A stretch of 64,000 nt of DNA from Pelagibacteraceae bacterium AG-390-L03 (GTDB lineage Bacteria > Pseudomonadota > Alphaproteobacteria > Pelagibacterales > Pelagibacteraceae). The stretch is from assembly GCA_003279685.1 (NCBI GenBank), contig QCHA01000002.1, forward strand, positions 116,113 through 180,112, written 5' to 3'. This document shows, one piece after another, positions 19,870-29,562 of the stretch. The notes below the pieces were generated by a model. It saw only the letters and a list, made by a program, of their open reading frames with translations, was not told the origin of the DNA and made no database searches. Both the position numbers and the translations under genes were made by a program. How positions within the stretch are numbered: the first letter of the stretch is position 1; each line of letters opens with the position of its first letter.

Positions 19870-21167
19870 TTTACTAAAAGTTTTTTGTTTTCACTTTCAC
19901 CCATAACTCTTATTTTTGACTCTGTACCTGATGCTCTCACTAATATTCTCCCATGACCATTCATTAATTTTTCAGCTTCTTTAATAGATTTTTTTACATC
20001 TAAATTTTTAATTATTGATTTATCTTTAACTAAGATATTTTCTAGAATTTGAGGAGTTTTTTTAAACTTATTAAAGAAAGAACTGGCTTTTTTTCCTTTT
20101 CTTATCGCAAATAACACTTCTAGTGCAACTAACAACCCATCTCCAGTTGTTGCAAATTTACCCAAAATAATATGACCAGATTGTTCACCACCTAGGTTAA
20201 AATTATTTTTTTGCATTTGTTCTTTTACATATCTATCTCCAACATTTGCTCTAATAAATTTAATTTTATTTGCTTCGAAAAATCTTTCTAATCCATAGTT
20301 AGACATCAATGTTCCAATAACTCCACCTCTTAACATCTTTTTGTTTTTCCATCTTGTAGCTATTGCTGCAATTATTTGATCTCCATCAATTATATTTCCT
20401 GCTTCATCGCTCATAATAATTCTATCAGCATCACCGTCTAGAGAAATACCAAGATGAGCTTTGTATTTTTTTACTGCAAGTTTAATCTTGTTAGGATGTG
20501 TTGAGCCACAGTTTTGATTAATATTTACTCCATTTGGATTTACACCAATTGCAATCACTTTTGCTCCTAAAGACTTCAGCAACTCTGGTCCAGCTTTATA
20601 ACCAGCACCATGCGCACAATCGATTACTATTCTTAATCCTTTTAAATTAAATTCTTTCGGAAAATTTTTTTTTATTATTTTTATATATTCTTTTGTCCCA
20701 CTCTCTAATCTTTTTACTCTACCTAACTTTTCAGGACTAGAAAGATTTTTTGAAATTTTCTTATCTATTAATTTTTCAATTTTTTTTTCAATTTTGTCAG
20801 ATAATTTCATTCCATCTGGACCAAATAATTTTAAACCGTTATCATTATAAGGATTATGAGAAGCAGTTATCATAATACCCATATTTGCTTTCATTATTTT
20901 AGTCAACATAGCCAAACCATTTGTTGGCATAGGCCCAAATGTATAAACATGCATTCCAGCTGAGGCTAATCCTGATACAAGTGCAGGTTCGAGTGCATAA
21001 CCAGATAATCTTGTATCTTTAGCTATAATTGCTGTTTGTTTTCTTTTTTTTTGAGACTTAAAATATGTTCCTGATGCTAATCCAAACTTAAAAAACATAT
21101 CTCCGTTAATATGCTTACTGTTAATAGCGCCTCTTATTCCATCGGTTCCAAAATATTTTTTTGTCAT
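19836..21167 (-). CDS. glmM: Phosphoglucosamine mutase
   Basis: A 443-residue alpha-D-phosphohexomutase converting glucosamine-6-phosphate to glucosamine-1-phosphate for UDP-GlcNAc, needed for peptidoglycan and LPS. It begins KKYFGTDGIRGAIN, has the phosphoserine loop GIMITASHNPYNDNGLKLFG, the metal site ISLDGDADRIIM, the sugar-binding GGEQSGH and the phosphate-binding RASGTESKIRVM. The start shares one base with the folP stop. The folP-glmM order is widespread in bacteria. Confidence 0.97.
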   Translation of the reverse strand: MTKKYFGTDGIRGAINSKHINGDMFFKFGLASGTYFKSQKKRKQTAIIAKDTRLSGYALEPALVSGLASAGMHVYTFGPMPTNGLAMLTKIMKANMGIMITASHNPYNDNGLKLFGPDGMKLSDKIEKKIEKLIDKKISKNLSSPEKLGRVKRLESGTKEYIKIIKKNFPKEFNLKGLRIVIDCAHGAGYKAGPELLKSLGAKVIAIGVNPNGVNINQNCGSTHPNKIKLAVKKYKAHLGISLDGDADRIIMSDEAGNIIDGDQIIAAIATRWKNKKMLRGGVIGTLMSNYGLERFFEANKIKFIRANVGDRYVKEQMQKNNFNLGGEQSGHIILGKFATTGDGLLVALEVLFAIRKGKKASSFFNKFKKTPQILENILVKDKSIIKNLDVKKSIKEAEKLMNGHGRILVRASGTESKIRVMGESENKKLLVKCLNIILTKIK

Positions 21168-22219
21168 TAATGTTTTATTGTCTCTTTAAAGACTTTTATG
21201 CCTTGAAGCAATTCATTTACATCATGAATTCGTAAAATTTGAACACCTTGCATCATCAGATAAATTGAAGATGCTACTGTTCCTCCAATTCTATTCTTAC
21301 TGTCATTATTTCCTGCTATTTCTTTTATAAATCTTTTTTTTGAATTACCTACAAGTATAGGAAAACCTAATGAATGAAAAATAGAAATATTGCTAATAAG
21401 ATTAATATTATGTTTCAAATTTTTTCCAAAACCTATACCAGGATCAATAATAATATTGTTGTGTTTAATACCAATTCTTTTTAAAAACTTTATTTTCTGG
21501 TCAAAAAAATCATATATGTCTAATAATTCATTTTTATACTTTGGTTTATTTTGCATATTCTCAGGTGTTCCTTGTGAATGCTGGATAACAAAAGGAATTT
21601 TATATTTTTTAAGAACATCAGTAGTTTCAGAATCGTAATCTAGTCCAGAGACATCGTTAATAATTTTTACACCATACTTAATTCCACTCTTCATAATTTC
21701 AGATTTTCTAGTGTCTAATGAAATTGGAATTTTTTTACTCAGCAATTTAATTACTTTTTCTATTCTTTTCCATTCTGTTTTATTGTCTATTGCTTTTGAT
21801 CCTGGGCGAGTAGATTCACCACCTATATCAATAATATTTGCTCCTGAGTCAAACATTTCTAAAGCATGTTTTAAACCCTTTTTACTTGTATTAAATTTTC
21901 CTCCATCAGAAAAACTATCTGGTGTGAGGTTCAATACTCCCATTATATTTGGTATTTGTAAAAAATTTAAATTTGAAAAATTTTTTTTCTTTAATCTTAT
22001 TTTTTTTAAATCTAAAACGATTAATTTTTTTAATGATTTAGCTAAACTATTAATTTTATTTATAGATATTTTTTTTTTTGAAGTTCTTGATATTATTTCT
22101 ATATGATCAAATGAAATATTTATATTTCCATTAAGAGGGATAGATTTATTAGTATTGACTAGTAATCTTGATTCTTTACCGTAATAGAAATTACACACTC
22201 TAGTGTAATATCTTCTCAT
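21167..22219 (-). CDS. folP: Dihydropteroate synthase with N-terminal extension
   Basis: A 350-residue protein. The catalytic TIM barrel starts near residue 90 with IMGVLNLTPDSFSDGGKF, followed by IDIGGESTRPGSKAID, INDVSGLD and the C-terminal RIHDVNELLQ. It condenses DHPP with p-aminobenzoate in folate synthesis. About 90 residues precede the barrel, starting MRRYYTRVCNFYYG. Similar extensions occur in alphaproteobacterial FolP, so this start is probably right. It lies nine bases downstream of ftsH. Confidence 0.94.
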   Translation of the reverse strand: MRRYYTRVCNFYYGKESRLLVNTNKSIPLNGNINISFDHIEIISRTSKKKISINKINSLAKSLKKLIVLDLKKIRLKKKNFSNLNFLQIPNIMGVLNLTPDSFSDGGKFNTSKKGLKHALEMFDSGANIIDIGGESTRPGSKAIDNKTEWKRIEKVIKLLSKKIPISLDTRKSEIMKSGIKYGVKIINDVSGLDYDSETTDVLKKYKIPFVIQHSQGTPENMQNKPKYKNELLDIYDFFDQKIKFLKRIGIKHNNIIIDPGIGFGKNLKHNINLISNISIFHSLGFPILVGNSKKRFIKEIAGNNDSKNRIGGTVASSIYLMMQGVQILRIHDVNELLQGIKVFKETIKH

Positions 22220-22228
22220 TACTTTTTG

Positions 22229-24136
22229 TTAATGAACTATTTTTGGTTTTAAACCCATTGCGCCTAAAGCTGAGCTTTGATCATCATTTTCTTCGGGTTT
22301 TTCAACTATTTTATCTTTTGGATATAAATTTTTATTAATTATATTTTCAATTTCTTCACCAGTTAAAGTCTCATATGTAATTAGTGCTTTAGCAATTTTA
22401 TGTAGGTCATCAATTTTTTCAGTTAATATTTTGGTAGCCTGATTGTAGCCTTCATCAACAAGTTTTCTAATTTCTTTATCTATCTTTTGGGCCACTTCTT
22501 CTGAAACAGATTGTGTTTGTGTAACTGATCTTCCTAAAAATACTTCCTCCTGGTTTTCACCATATTCTATTGGTCCCATTTCTTCACTCATACCATATTT
22601 TGTAACCATAGCTCTGGCAAGTTGTGTAGCTTGATTTATATCTGATCCACTACCACCTCCAGCACCTGTAGAAATATTATCTTTTCCAAAAATCAACTCT
22701 TCTGCAACTCTGCCACCAAAACACACAGCCATTCTAGCTTTTAAGTATTTTATTGAGTATCCATGTTTGTCTCTTTCAGGTAAATTCATAACCATACCAA
22801 GGGCTCTACCTCTTGGAATTATTGTTGCTTTATGTATTGGATCATAGCTCGGCATATTAAATGAAACTAAAGCATGTCCACCTTCATGATATGCTGTTAA
22901 TTTTTTTTCATCCTCTGTCATCACCATTGAACGTCTCTCGGATCCCATCATTACTTTATCTTTAGCTTCTTCAAACTCAATTAAGGTTACAATTCTTTTA
23001 TTTTTCCTTGCAGCCAATAAAGCTGACTCATTAACCAGATTAGCTAAATCAGCTCCAGAAAAACCAGGGGTTCCTCTAGCTATAGTCCTTAAATTTACAT
23101 CTGGTGCCATTTTAATTTTTTTAACATGAACTTTTAAGATTTTTTCTCTTCCAATAATATCTGGATTTGAAACAACTACCTGCCTATCAAATCTACCAGG
23201 TCTTAATAAAGCTGGATCAAGTACGTCAGGCCTATTAGTTGCAGCAATTATAATAACACCTTCGTTAGTTTCAAACCCATCCATTTCTACTAACAATTGG
23301 TTTAAGGTTTGTTCTCTTTCATCATTTCCACCTCCCAAACCAGCACCTCTACTTCTGCCGACTGCATCTATTTCATCTATAAAAATAATACATGGTGAAT
23401 TTTTTTTACCTTGTTCAAACATATCTCTTACTCTTGAAGCTCCTACTCCAACGAACATTTCTACAAAATCTGAACCTGAAATTGTAAAAAAAGGAACGCC
23501 TGCTTCCCCTGCAATTGCTCTTGCTAGTAAAGTTTTTCCTGTTCCTGGAGGTCCAACTAACAATGCACCTCTTGGTATTTTTCCTCCAAGTCTACTAAAT
23601 TTTTTTGGATCCTTTAAGAATTCTACAATTTCTTCTACCTCCTCTTTAGCTTCCTCAACTCCAGCAACATCATTGAATGTAACCTTTCCCTTTATCTCGT
23701 TCATCATTTTTGCTTTAGATTTTCCAAATCCCATCGCACCACCTTTGCCACCTTGCATTTGTCTCATAAAGAAAATCCAAACTGCAATTAATAGTAACAT
23801 CGGGAACCAAGATAAAAGAACCCCAAACAATGAAGGCATTTTTTCATCTAAAGGTGCAGCTGAAATGCTAACTCCTTTATCTGATAATTTTTCAATTAAG
23901 TTAGGATCATTAGGAGAGTAAGTAGAAAAAGAATTTCCATTAGAAAAAACTCCCTTGATATTGTTTCCTTGTATCTCAACTTTTAAAACTTCACCATTTT
24001 CAACTGAGGTTAAAAATTCTGAAAATATAATTTGATTTCCACCTCTCACATTTGATTGTGGATTCTTAAACATGTTATATAGACCAATAGTCAAGAAGAC
24101 TATGATTCCCCACATAGCAAGATTTTTTAAATTCAT
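22229..24136 (-). CDS. ftsH: ATP-dependent zinc metalloprotease FtsH
   Basis: A 635-residue membrane AAA protease. Two transmembrane segments (about 7-22 and 103-124) flank a periplasmic domain. The AAA module has Walker A GPPGTGKT (195-202), Walker [12 protein letters not shown] and the pore motif [13 protein letters not shown]. The protease site is HEGGH (417-421), with Gly where Ala is more usual; this keeps HExxH. It degrades membrane and regulatory proteins and is a heat-shock gene in many bacteria. A sigma-32-like promoter lies just upstream. Order tilS-ftsH-folP-glmM is conserved. Confidence 0.97.
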   Translation of the reverse strand: MNLKNLAMWGIIVFLTIGLYNMFKNPQSNVRGGNQIIFSEFLTSVENGEVLKVEIQGNNIKGVFSNGNSFSTYSPNDPNLIEKLSDKGVSISAAPLDEKMPSLFGVLLSWFPMLLLIAVWIFFMRQMQGGKGGAMGFGKSKAKMMNEIKGKVTFNDVAGVEEAKEEVEEIVEFLKDPKKFSRLGGKIPRGALLVGPPGTGKTLLARAIAGEAGVPFFTISGSDFVEMFVGVGASRVRDMFEQGKKNSPCIIFIDEIDAVGRSRGAGLGGGNDEREQTLNQLLVEMDGFETNEGVIIIAATNRPDVLDPALLRPGRFDRQVVVSNPDIIGREKILKVHVKKIKMAPDVNLRTIARGTPGFSGADLANLVNESALLAARKNKRIVTLIEFEEAKDKVMMGSERRSMVMTEDEKKLTAYHEGGHALVSFNMPSYDPIHKATIIPRGRALGMVMNLPERDKHGYSIKYLKARMAVCFGGRVAEELIFGKDNISTGAGGGSGSDINQATQLARAMVTKYGMSEEMGPIEYGENQEEVFLGRSVTQTQSVSEEVAQKIDKEIRKLVDEGYNQATKILTEKIDDLHKIAKALITYETLTGEEIENIINKNLYPKDKIVEKPEENDDQSSALGAMGLKPKIVH

Positions 24137-24140
24137 AGTA

Positions 24141-24171
24141 GTAAGATAAGAATTATTGCAAGATTAACAAG
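24141..24171 (-). promoter_or_regulatory. Candidate sigma-32 promoter for ftsH
   Basis: The minus strand reads CTTG (24171-24168), 17 bases, then CTTATCTTAC (24150-24141). This fits the alphaproteobacterial RpoH consensus CTTG-N16-18-CYTATNTNNG except for the last base. The -10 ends only about five bases before the ftsH ATG, which would give a nearly leaderless mRNA. The promoter role is inferred. Confidence 0.4.
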
Positions 24172-24202
24172 TGACAAAATATCATTAAATATTTATGTTT
24201 TA

Positions 24203-25228
24203 TTACTCTTTTGATAATATAATGGTTTTGTTAACCTTTTTAATTAAACATCCACCTAAAGTAACTTTAAATGATGATTTAGAATCAACTAAATCAATAA
24301 TCTTATTAATCTTTTTTCCTCTAACAATATAATATTTTTTTCCTACAATCTTTATTAGTTCGCCTAGAGATCTAAATATAACTTCTTCTGATTGAGAAAA
24401 AAAATTTTCTTTTAGAATAGCATTTTGTTTTTTTTTTAAAATAGTTACATTTTCTTCTAAGTTTTTTTTTGTATAAAATTTAATACTCTCATTAGCAAAT
24501 TTTAAATTTTTTATTGTTAAAAAAAATTTATTTCTATCCAATCCTTCTAAACTTAATTCTTTTAATAAATTTCTAACTTTAACTCTCTTAAACTTATCAT
24601 CTTGATTAGAAGGGTCTTGAACATATGATCCAAAAACATGATTACTAATATAAACTAAATCATCTTTATCAATATTTATCAAAGGTCTAATTAGATTAAT
24701 ATTATTTTTTTGTGTTTCTCTATCTAAAGAGATTAATCCTTGTAGACCACTCCCTCTTAAAATTCTTATAAAAAAATTTTCAAATAAATCATCTAAATGA
24801 TGCCCGACTAAAATATTTTCTATTCTAATTTTTTTTGCTATATCACACAATAATTCATATCTTTTTTCTCTAGCAATAGACTGGATATTTTTTTTTGGCT
24901 TAAGTCCTCTCCAAGTTAAAATATTTAATTTTATCAAAAAATTTTTTAATTTTTTTTGAACATATTTAACTTCTAATGATGAGTTTTTTCTCAATTTGTG
25001 GTCAACAATAAAATATTTTACATCTAAAGATTTTTTAATTGAATATATTTTTGATAAAAATGATAAAGCAAGACTATCTGGGCCTCCTGAAACAGCTACA
25101 ATAAAATTTTTGTTAATTGATAATTTACCTTCAAATTTTTTATAAATTTTAAGGGTTCGTCTATCTTTTAGTTTATTTAATAAAAACCTATGAGTCTTCT
25201 TTGATACATTCGAATTTTTTGGACTCAT
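24203..25228 (-). CDS. tilS: tRNA(Ile)-lysidine synthetase
   Basis: A 341-residue N-type ATP pyrophosphatase with the PP-loop VAVSGGPDSLAL (SGGPDS at 47-52), YFIVDHKLRKNSS, and NILVGHHLDDLFENFFIRILRGSG. TilS converts C34 of the CAU-anticodon tRNA-Ile to lysidine so that it reads AUA, a very common codon in DNA this AT-rich. The C-terminus (KVTLGGCLIKK) matches the family. It overlaps cpoB by 41 bases in another frame, so translation is probably coupled. Confidence 0.93.
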   Translation of the reverse strand: MSPKNSNVSKKTHRFLLNKLKDRRTLKIYKKFEGKLSINKNFIVAVSGGPDSLALSFLSKIYSIKKSLDVKYFIVDHKLRKNSSLEVKYVQKKLKNFLIKLNILTWRGLKPKKNIQSIAREKRYELLCDIAKKIRIENILVGHHLDDLFENFFIRILRGSGLQGLISLDRETQKNNINLIRPLINIDKDDLVYISNHVFGSYVQDPSNQDDKFKRVKVRNLLKELSLEGLDRNKFFLTIKNLKFANESIKFYTKKNLEENVTILKKKQNAILKENFFSQSEEVIFRSLGELIKIVGKKYYIVRGKKINKIIDLVDSKSSFKVTLGGCLIKKVNKTIILSKE

Positions 25229-26183
25229 ATTTTGCTTTTTGAATTACTGATTTATTTGCTTTAGGATATTGTAACTCTACACCATTTATCATTTTACAAC
25301 CTTGGTCTTTTTCTCCAATTTGAACCATGGATACACCAAGTTTTAATAGATTTACAGGAGCCTTCTTGCCTTTGGGATATTTTTGATAACCTTCTAAATA
25401 GGCAGATGCAGCATCAGTATAAAGTTGTCTTATTCTAAATGTTTCTGCGTACCAGTACTGAGCACTGCCAGCCAATTCATGCTCACCATTGTCTAAAACA
25501 AATTCTCTAAAAGCTCTTTCAGCTGTATTATAATCACCAACTTTTAAAAAACTTGTTGCAAATTCATACTGTTTCTTTGGAGTTAAATCTTGAGGTAATA
25601 ATTTTTCTTCGGCTTGAAAAGTTTCAGTCAAGACAGTTGCAGTAGTATCTACTGATTGAATTTGTTGAGAAGTTTCAGATGTTTCGGTATCTTTGTATGA
25701 AATTGTACCTAGATCTTGTGGTTTAGAGCTCCCTGGTAATATTTCATTTTTTGTGTCTATTTTTGGTTTTGAAGTCAACTTTGTTGTAATTTCACCAGAA
25801 CTTATTGTAGACTCTATGTCTTGGAATCGTATCTGGTTATCAGATTGAATTTTTGACAACCTATTAGATAATTTATCAAGCTTAAAATTAATTTCTTCAA
25901 ACTTATTAGTTAATTGTCTAAACTGATCTTCAACTTCAGATAATTTTAATAAATGCCTTGTTAGCACATCCTCTGAGTTACTATCTGACCCAATACTTGA
26001 ACTTTCATTAGATGATGATGTATTAATTTCCATTGAACCAGAATAAACTGCTCTTTCAAGAGTTTTAAGATCATTCTTGATAATTTCTAAAGTTTCATAA
26101 ATATTATGATTATCTCCAAAAGAATTATTTAAAAAACTTAAATTAAATAAAATTAATATTATTATCTTAAGTGTAAATCTCAT
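25188..26183 (-). CDS. cpoB: Tol-Pal system coordinator CpoB/YbgF
   Basis: A 331-residue periplasmic protein. The N-terminus (MRFTLKIIILILFNLSFLNNS) is a signal peptide. Residues about 75-125 form a coiled coil (VEDQFRQLTNKFEEINFKLD), then a Ser/Thr-rich linker, then a C-terminal TPR domain starting near residue 200 (LTPKKQYEFATSFLKVGDYN, AQYWYAETFRIRQLYTDAAS). CpoB links Tol-Pal constriction with peptidoglycan synthesis. It follows pal, but a strong hairpin terminator lies between them. Confidence 0.92.
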   Translation of the reverse strand: MRFTLKIIILILFNLSFLNNSFGDNHNIYETLEIIKNDLKTLERAVYSGSMEINTSSSNESSSIGSDSNSEDVLTRHLLKLSEVEDQFRQLTNKFEEINFKLDKLSNRLSKIQSDNQIRFQDIESTISSGEITTKLTSKPKIDTKNEILPGSSKPQDLGTISYKDTETSETSQQIQSVDTTATVLTETFQAEEKLLPQDLTPKKQYEFATSFLKVGDYNTAERAFREFVLDNGEHELAGSAQYWYAETFRIRQLYTDAASAYLEGYQKYPKGKKAPVNLLKLGVSMVQIGEKDQGCKMINGVELQYPKANKSVIQKAKYESKKFECIKEDS

Positions 26184-26211
26184 TGATTAGATTTATGGTT
26201 ATAAAAATGGC

Positions 26212-26250
26212 AAAAAAAAGACCCTTAAACTTTCACGTTTTAGGGTCTTT
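26212..26250 (-). terminator. Rho-independent terminator after pal
   Basis: On the minus strand, AAAGACCCTAAAAC pairs with GTTTAAGGGTCTTT (one internal A-A mismatch) around a GTGAAA loop and is followed by a run of eight T. It lies 12 bases after the pal stop and about 29 bases before the cpoB start. It is the most convincing hairpin terminator I found in the window. It could partly attenuate cpoB and the genes beyond. Confidence 0.85.
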
Positions 26251-26262
26251 AAATTTAAATTA

Positions 26263-26823
26263 TTAATTTGCTTTGACAGTTACTGATCTTCTGTTTTTTG
26301 ACCAAGCTAAAGGAGTAGAGCCAGCATCAACCGGTCTTTCTTTACCATAGCTTAGTACTGATATTCTGTCTGAAGAAATTCCATAGGTCATTAAATAGTC
26401 TTTAGCTGAATTAGCTCTTCTTTCTCCTAGAGCTAAATTATACTCTCTTGTTCCTCTTTCATCAGCATGACCTTCAACAACTACATTAATATTAGAGTTT
26501 TGTCTTAGCCAAGCTGCTTGCGCTCTTAAAGTTTCTCTAGAAGCTGTAGTTAAAATTGATTCATTCGTTGCAAAGAAAACTCTGTCTGGAACTCCGTCAG
26601 CTAAATATTTAACCGTATCATCTCCAATATATGTATCACCTTGCATTTGACCTGAAATTTTTGGAGCGGCATCAGTAGTAGTAGAAGTAGTAGAAGTAGA
26701 AGCACTAGTAGTAGTATCATCAGTAGTAGTAGTAGTAACTTCTTTTTTAGTTGCACAGGCTGTTAAAACCAGGCACGCCGCTATTATTAGAAATCCATTT
26801 TTAAAAATTTTGCTTAATATCAT
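26263..26823 (-). CDS. pal: Peptidoglycan-associated lipoprotein
   Basis: A 186-residue outer-membrane lipoprotein starting at the ATG at 26823. The signal peptide ends in lipobox LTAC with lipidated Cys23. A Thr/Ser linker (about 30-52) follows, then the OmpA-like domain with VEGHADERGTREYNLALGER that binds peptidoglycan. Pal anchors the outer membrane and interacts with TolB. A longer reading from TTG at 26850 exists, but AAGGAG seven bases before the ATG decides for the shorter start. The linker is encoded by a trinucleotide-rich tract. Confidence 0.95.
   Translation of the reverse strand: MILSKIFKNGFLIIAACLVLTACATKKEVTTTTTDDTTTSASTSTTSTTTDAAPKISGQMQGDTYIGDDTVKYLADGVPDRVFFATNESILTTASRETLRAQAAWLRQNSNINVVVEGHADERGTREYNLALGERRANSAKDYLMTYGISSDRISVLSYGKERPVDAGSTPLAWSKNRRSVTVKAN
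26673..26738 (-). repeat. pal: Imperfect trinucleotide tract encoding the Pal Thr/Ser linker
   Basis: Mostly AGT/AGA units on the plus strand (ACT/TCT-type codons on the coding strand), giving a run of Thr, Ser, Ala and Asp residues just after the lipobox. Units change in multiples of three, so length variation would keep the frame. Confidence 0.8.
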
Positions 26824-26830
26824 TAAATTG

Positions 26831-26836
26831 CTCCTT
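26831..26836 (-). promoter_or_regulatory. Ribosome binding site that fixes the pal start
   Basis: AAGGAG on the minus strand, seven bases upstream of the ATG at 26823. It is one of the few strong Shine-Dalgarno sites here and falls inside the longer TTG-initiated reading, arguing against that start. Confidence 0.75.
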
Positions 26837-26908
26837 GCTGCTAATTTCAATTCGTTACTTTTTCACAACTAATTAGAGGTTTCAAGTCAAAAAATCAAGT
26901 TTTTTTAC

Positions 26909-28252
26909 TTAATTACTCAATAAAGATGACCATGATGGGTCGGAGGCATCAGTTTGAGTTTCAACTAAACGTTCATTATACCCAGTTAAATCTATTGACC
27001 ATAACTTAGCAGAAAATCCTTCACCTTTTGCGTTAGTTTTTGTTTCTCTATAAAAAATTAGAACTCTTCCATTTGGAGACCAAGATGGTGCCTCTTGATA
27101 ATAGTTTTCAGTTAATAATCTTTCTCCTTTTCCATCTGTCCTCATTACTCCAATATAAAATTTTCCTTTATGTAGCTTTGTAAAAGCTATCAAGTCACCT
27201 CTGGGCGACCAAACAGGTGTTCCATAAATACCGTTTCCAAATGAAATTCTTCTTACATCACTCCCATCACTTTTCATTATATAAATTTGTTGGTATCCGC
27301 TTCTGTCAGAATTAAAAGCAATAAATTTTCCATTAGGAGAATAAGATGGTGATGTGTCAATTGATGGATGATTTGTGATTTTTTCAACTAATCTATTTTC
27401 TAAATCCATCGTATATATGTCTGATTTTCCATCTTTAGCAAAACTCATTATTATTTTTTTTCCATCTGGAGAAAATCTTGGCGCAAAAGTCATGCCAGGA
27501 AAGTCACCCACAACTTCTTGTGTTCCTGTTTCAATATCTAGCAGATACACTCTTGGTAAATTTTTAAAGTACGACAAATATGTAACCATTTGACTTGCAG
27601 GGTTAAATCTTGGAGTTAATACAAGCTCATTTCCAAGTGTAAGAAATTTATTATTCGCACCATCTTGATCCATGATTGCCAACCTTTTTTTTCTTTGAGT
27701 TTTTGGACCTTCCTCAGCAACATAAATTATCCTTGTATCAAAATATCCTTTTTCTCCAGTCAATCTTTCATAAACTTTGTCTGATATAATGTGTCCTACT
27801 CTTCTCCAGTTACTAGGTACCGTGGTAAATGCTAATGCCATCATTTCTTTAGCTGCTAAAATATCCCATAACCTAAATTCAACCCTCAATTTTTCATTAA
27901 CATATGTTACTTTGCCAGTAATAAGTGCTTGAGCTTTAATTAAATTCCAATCTTCAAATCTAGGTTTTAAATTTGCAATATCTGGTGCTTGTAAAAATGC
28001 ATCTTTACTTAATGGATTAAATAAACCAGATGTCCTTAAATTATTTTCAACTATAATTGAGATTTCAGATCCTATATTTTCTTTTTTGAGGATTTTTTCA
28101 AAACTTATTTTTGATTTATCATCGATTGACAAAGGTGATACTGCTAATGGAAGTGGGTTTAAATTTCCTCTAGTGATATCTACTTCAATTAAAGCAAAAG
28201 CCTTAATCTGAAATATAATCATTAAAAATAAAATAATTAAATTTTTTTTCAT
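26909..28252 (-). CDS. tolB: Tol-Pal system beta-propeller protein TolB
   Basis: A 447-residue periplasmic protein. A signal peptide (about 1-20, ending near AFA) precedes an N-terminal domain and a six-bladed propeller. The blades show repeated segments such as [57 protein letters not shown] and [14 protein letters not shown]. TolB binds Pal and TolA during outer-membrane constriction. The gene lies between tolA and pal with short spacers. Confidence 0.97.
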   Translation of the reverse strand: MKKNLIILFLMIIFQIKAFALIEVDITRGNLNPLPLAVSPLSIDDKSKISFEKILKKENIGSEISIIVENNLRTSGLFNPLSKDAFLQAPDIANLKPRFEDWNLIKAQALITGKVTYVNEKLRVEFRLWDILAAKEMMALAFTTVPSNWRRVGHIISDKVYERLTGEKGYFDTRIIYVAEEGPKTQRKKRLAIMDQDGANNKFLTLGNELVLTPRFNPASQMVTYLSYFKNLPRVYLLDIETGTQEVVGDFPGMTFAPRFSPDGKKIIMSFAKDGKSDIYTMDLENRLVEKITNHPSIDTSPSYSPNGKFIAFNSDRSGYQQIYIMKSDGSDVRRISFGNGIYGTPVWSPRGDLIAFTKLHKGKFYIGVMRTDGKGERLLTENYYQEAPSWSPNGRVLIFYRETKTNAKGEGFSAKLWSIDLTGYNERLVETQTDASDPSWSSLLSN

Positions 28253-28261
28253 TTCTTTATA

Positions 28262-29140
28262 TTAACCCTCTAACATCTCTCTTGCATCAAAATTTAATTG
28301 CAATTCTTTCCATCTTTCATAACCTGACGTTGGTACCCTTAAAGGTTGGCATAATTTTATAGCTCTTAATGCACTTTCTGCCAATACCTTATAAAAGCCT
28401 TGACCTGGTTTATTCATTCTAACATGATCTAAAATTTCAGTTTTTACTACTGAGCCATCTGGCTCGAGCATTAATTTTATTCTAACTAACAAATCTTCAT
28501 TATAGGGTAATCCAAGAGGAATACTCCAACATCCAAAAATTTGTGCTTTTAATGCGTCTTCTTCACTTAAAGATAATCCTGAAGTTACAATATTTCTATC
28601 TTGATCTTGAGTAATATCGTTATTTTTTTTAATTACATCTGCTGTATCCTCTTTCGCTTTATCAATTAGTTTTGCAATGTTATCTAAATCAACTAATTCT
28701 TTTTTTTCAAATTCTGAGACTTGTTTTACCTCTTCATTTATTTTTTCAGGATTTTGTTTATTTTCTTTTTTTGTATGGATTTTCTTGACTTTTTTATCTG
28801 GTAATGGAACTGCTTCAGGATTTTTACTGTCAATTTTTTCTTTTTTTTCATCTAATGAAACAACTGTTTTGGTTTTTGTTTTTTTAACTTTTTTTGGAGG
28901 TGCTTGTTCTGATACTAATTTTTTTTCTTTTTCTTTTAATTTTTTTTTCTTTTTCTTTTCAATTATTTTTTTTGCTTTTGGAGCAAATGGTATATTTGTT
29001 TTTTCTGCAATCTGTATGAGTTCAACTGAAACTATTGGTGGAATATCAAGTGGTTTTTTAGCTAAAAAAGGTAAACTCATTGCTGTGATGAAAATTAAAG
29101 CACCATGTAAAACAGAAGAAATAATCAAACTTCTATTCAC
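28262..29140 (-). CDS. tolA: Tol-Pal system protein TolA
   Basis: A 292-residue single-pass protein. One N-terminal transmembrane segment (about 4-24) is followed by a long Lys/Glu-rich helical stretch with runs such as KKIIEKKKKKKLKEKEKK, and a C-terminal domain (about 205-292) with QIFGCWSIPLGLPYNEDLLV and ESALRAIKLCQP, typical of alphaproteobacterial TolA/TonB C-domains. It transduces proton-motive energy from TolQR to the outer membrane. Sequence is low-complexity in the middle, so the call rests on ends and operon position. Confidence 0.9.
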   Translation of the reverse strand: MNRSLIISSVLHGALIFITAMSLPFLAKKPLDIPPIVSVELIQIAEKTNIPFAPKAKKIIEKKKKKKLKEKEKKLVSEQAPPKKVKKTKTKTVVSLDEKKEKIDSKNPEAVPLPDKKVKKIHTKKENKQNPEKINEEVKQVSEFEKKELVDLDNIAKLIDKAKEDTADVIKKNNDITQDQDRNIVTSGLSLSEEDALKAQIFGCWSIPLGLPYNEDLLVRIKLMLEPDGSVVKTEILDHVRMNKPGQGFYKVLAESALRAIKLCQPLRVPTSGYERWKELQLNFDAREMLEG

Positions 29141-29145
29141 TTAAA

Positions 29146-29562
29146 TTACCTTTGTTTCAATGGTTCTGATATTAATGCAACTTTGGTAAAACCAGAGCCT
29201 GACAATAAACCCATTATCTCAAGCACCCTTCCGTAGTTAATAGTTTTGTCACCTCGAACATAAATTCTAGTATCTGTCCTATTTTTTGAAACTGCTAAAA
29301 CTTTTGCAATTATACTATCAAATTCGACTTTTGCTTCTTGGATGAATATCTCTCCTTTTGAGTTAATTGATAGAGTAAGCGGCTCTGACTCTTCTGGAAG
29401 TGAATCTGCTGAGCTTTCTGGTAAATCTACTTGCACCCCAACAGTTAATAGTGGAGCCGTAACCATAAAAATAATAAGAAGAACCAGCATAACATCTACG
29501 AATGGTGTTACGTTAATTTCACTCATAGGTTCTTTTGATGAACGATTTAATTTAAACGCCAT
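29146..29562 (-). CDS. tolR: Tol-Pal system protein TolR
   Basis: A 138-residue ExbD/TolR protein with a single transmembrane helix beginning NVTPFVDVMLVLLIIFMV. The conserved proton-pathway aspartate is Asp23. The periplasmic part has VQVDLPES and the C-terminal VALISEP. It forms the stator with TolQ. Its start directly abuts the tolQ stop, and five bases separate it from tolA. Confidence 0.96.
   Translation of the reverse strand: MAFKLNRSSKEPMSEINVTPFVDVMLVLLIIFMVTAPLLTVGVQVDLPESSADSLPEESEPLTLSINSKGEIFIQEAKVEFDSIIAKVLAVSKNRTDTRIYVRGDKTINYGRVLEIMGLLSGSGFTKVALISEPLKQR

Noticed and set aside
21711..22106. 131-codon plus-strand frame opposite folP
   Set aside because: Shadow of the folP barrel; no independent features.
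26824..26850. TTG start for pal giving nine extra residues
   Set aside because: The AAGGAG site and normal signal peptide support the ATG at 26823.
28850..29000. Repeat-like Lys codons in tolA as a tandem repeat
   Set aside because: Low-complexity coding sequence, with no regular unit.
28677..29144. 155-codon plus-strand frame opposite tolA
   Set aside because: A Phe/Ser-rich mirror of the Lys/Glu-rich TolA coding sequence.
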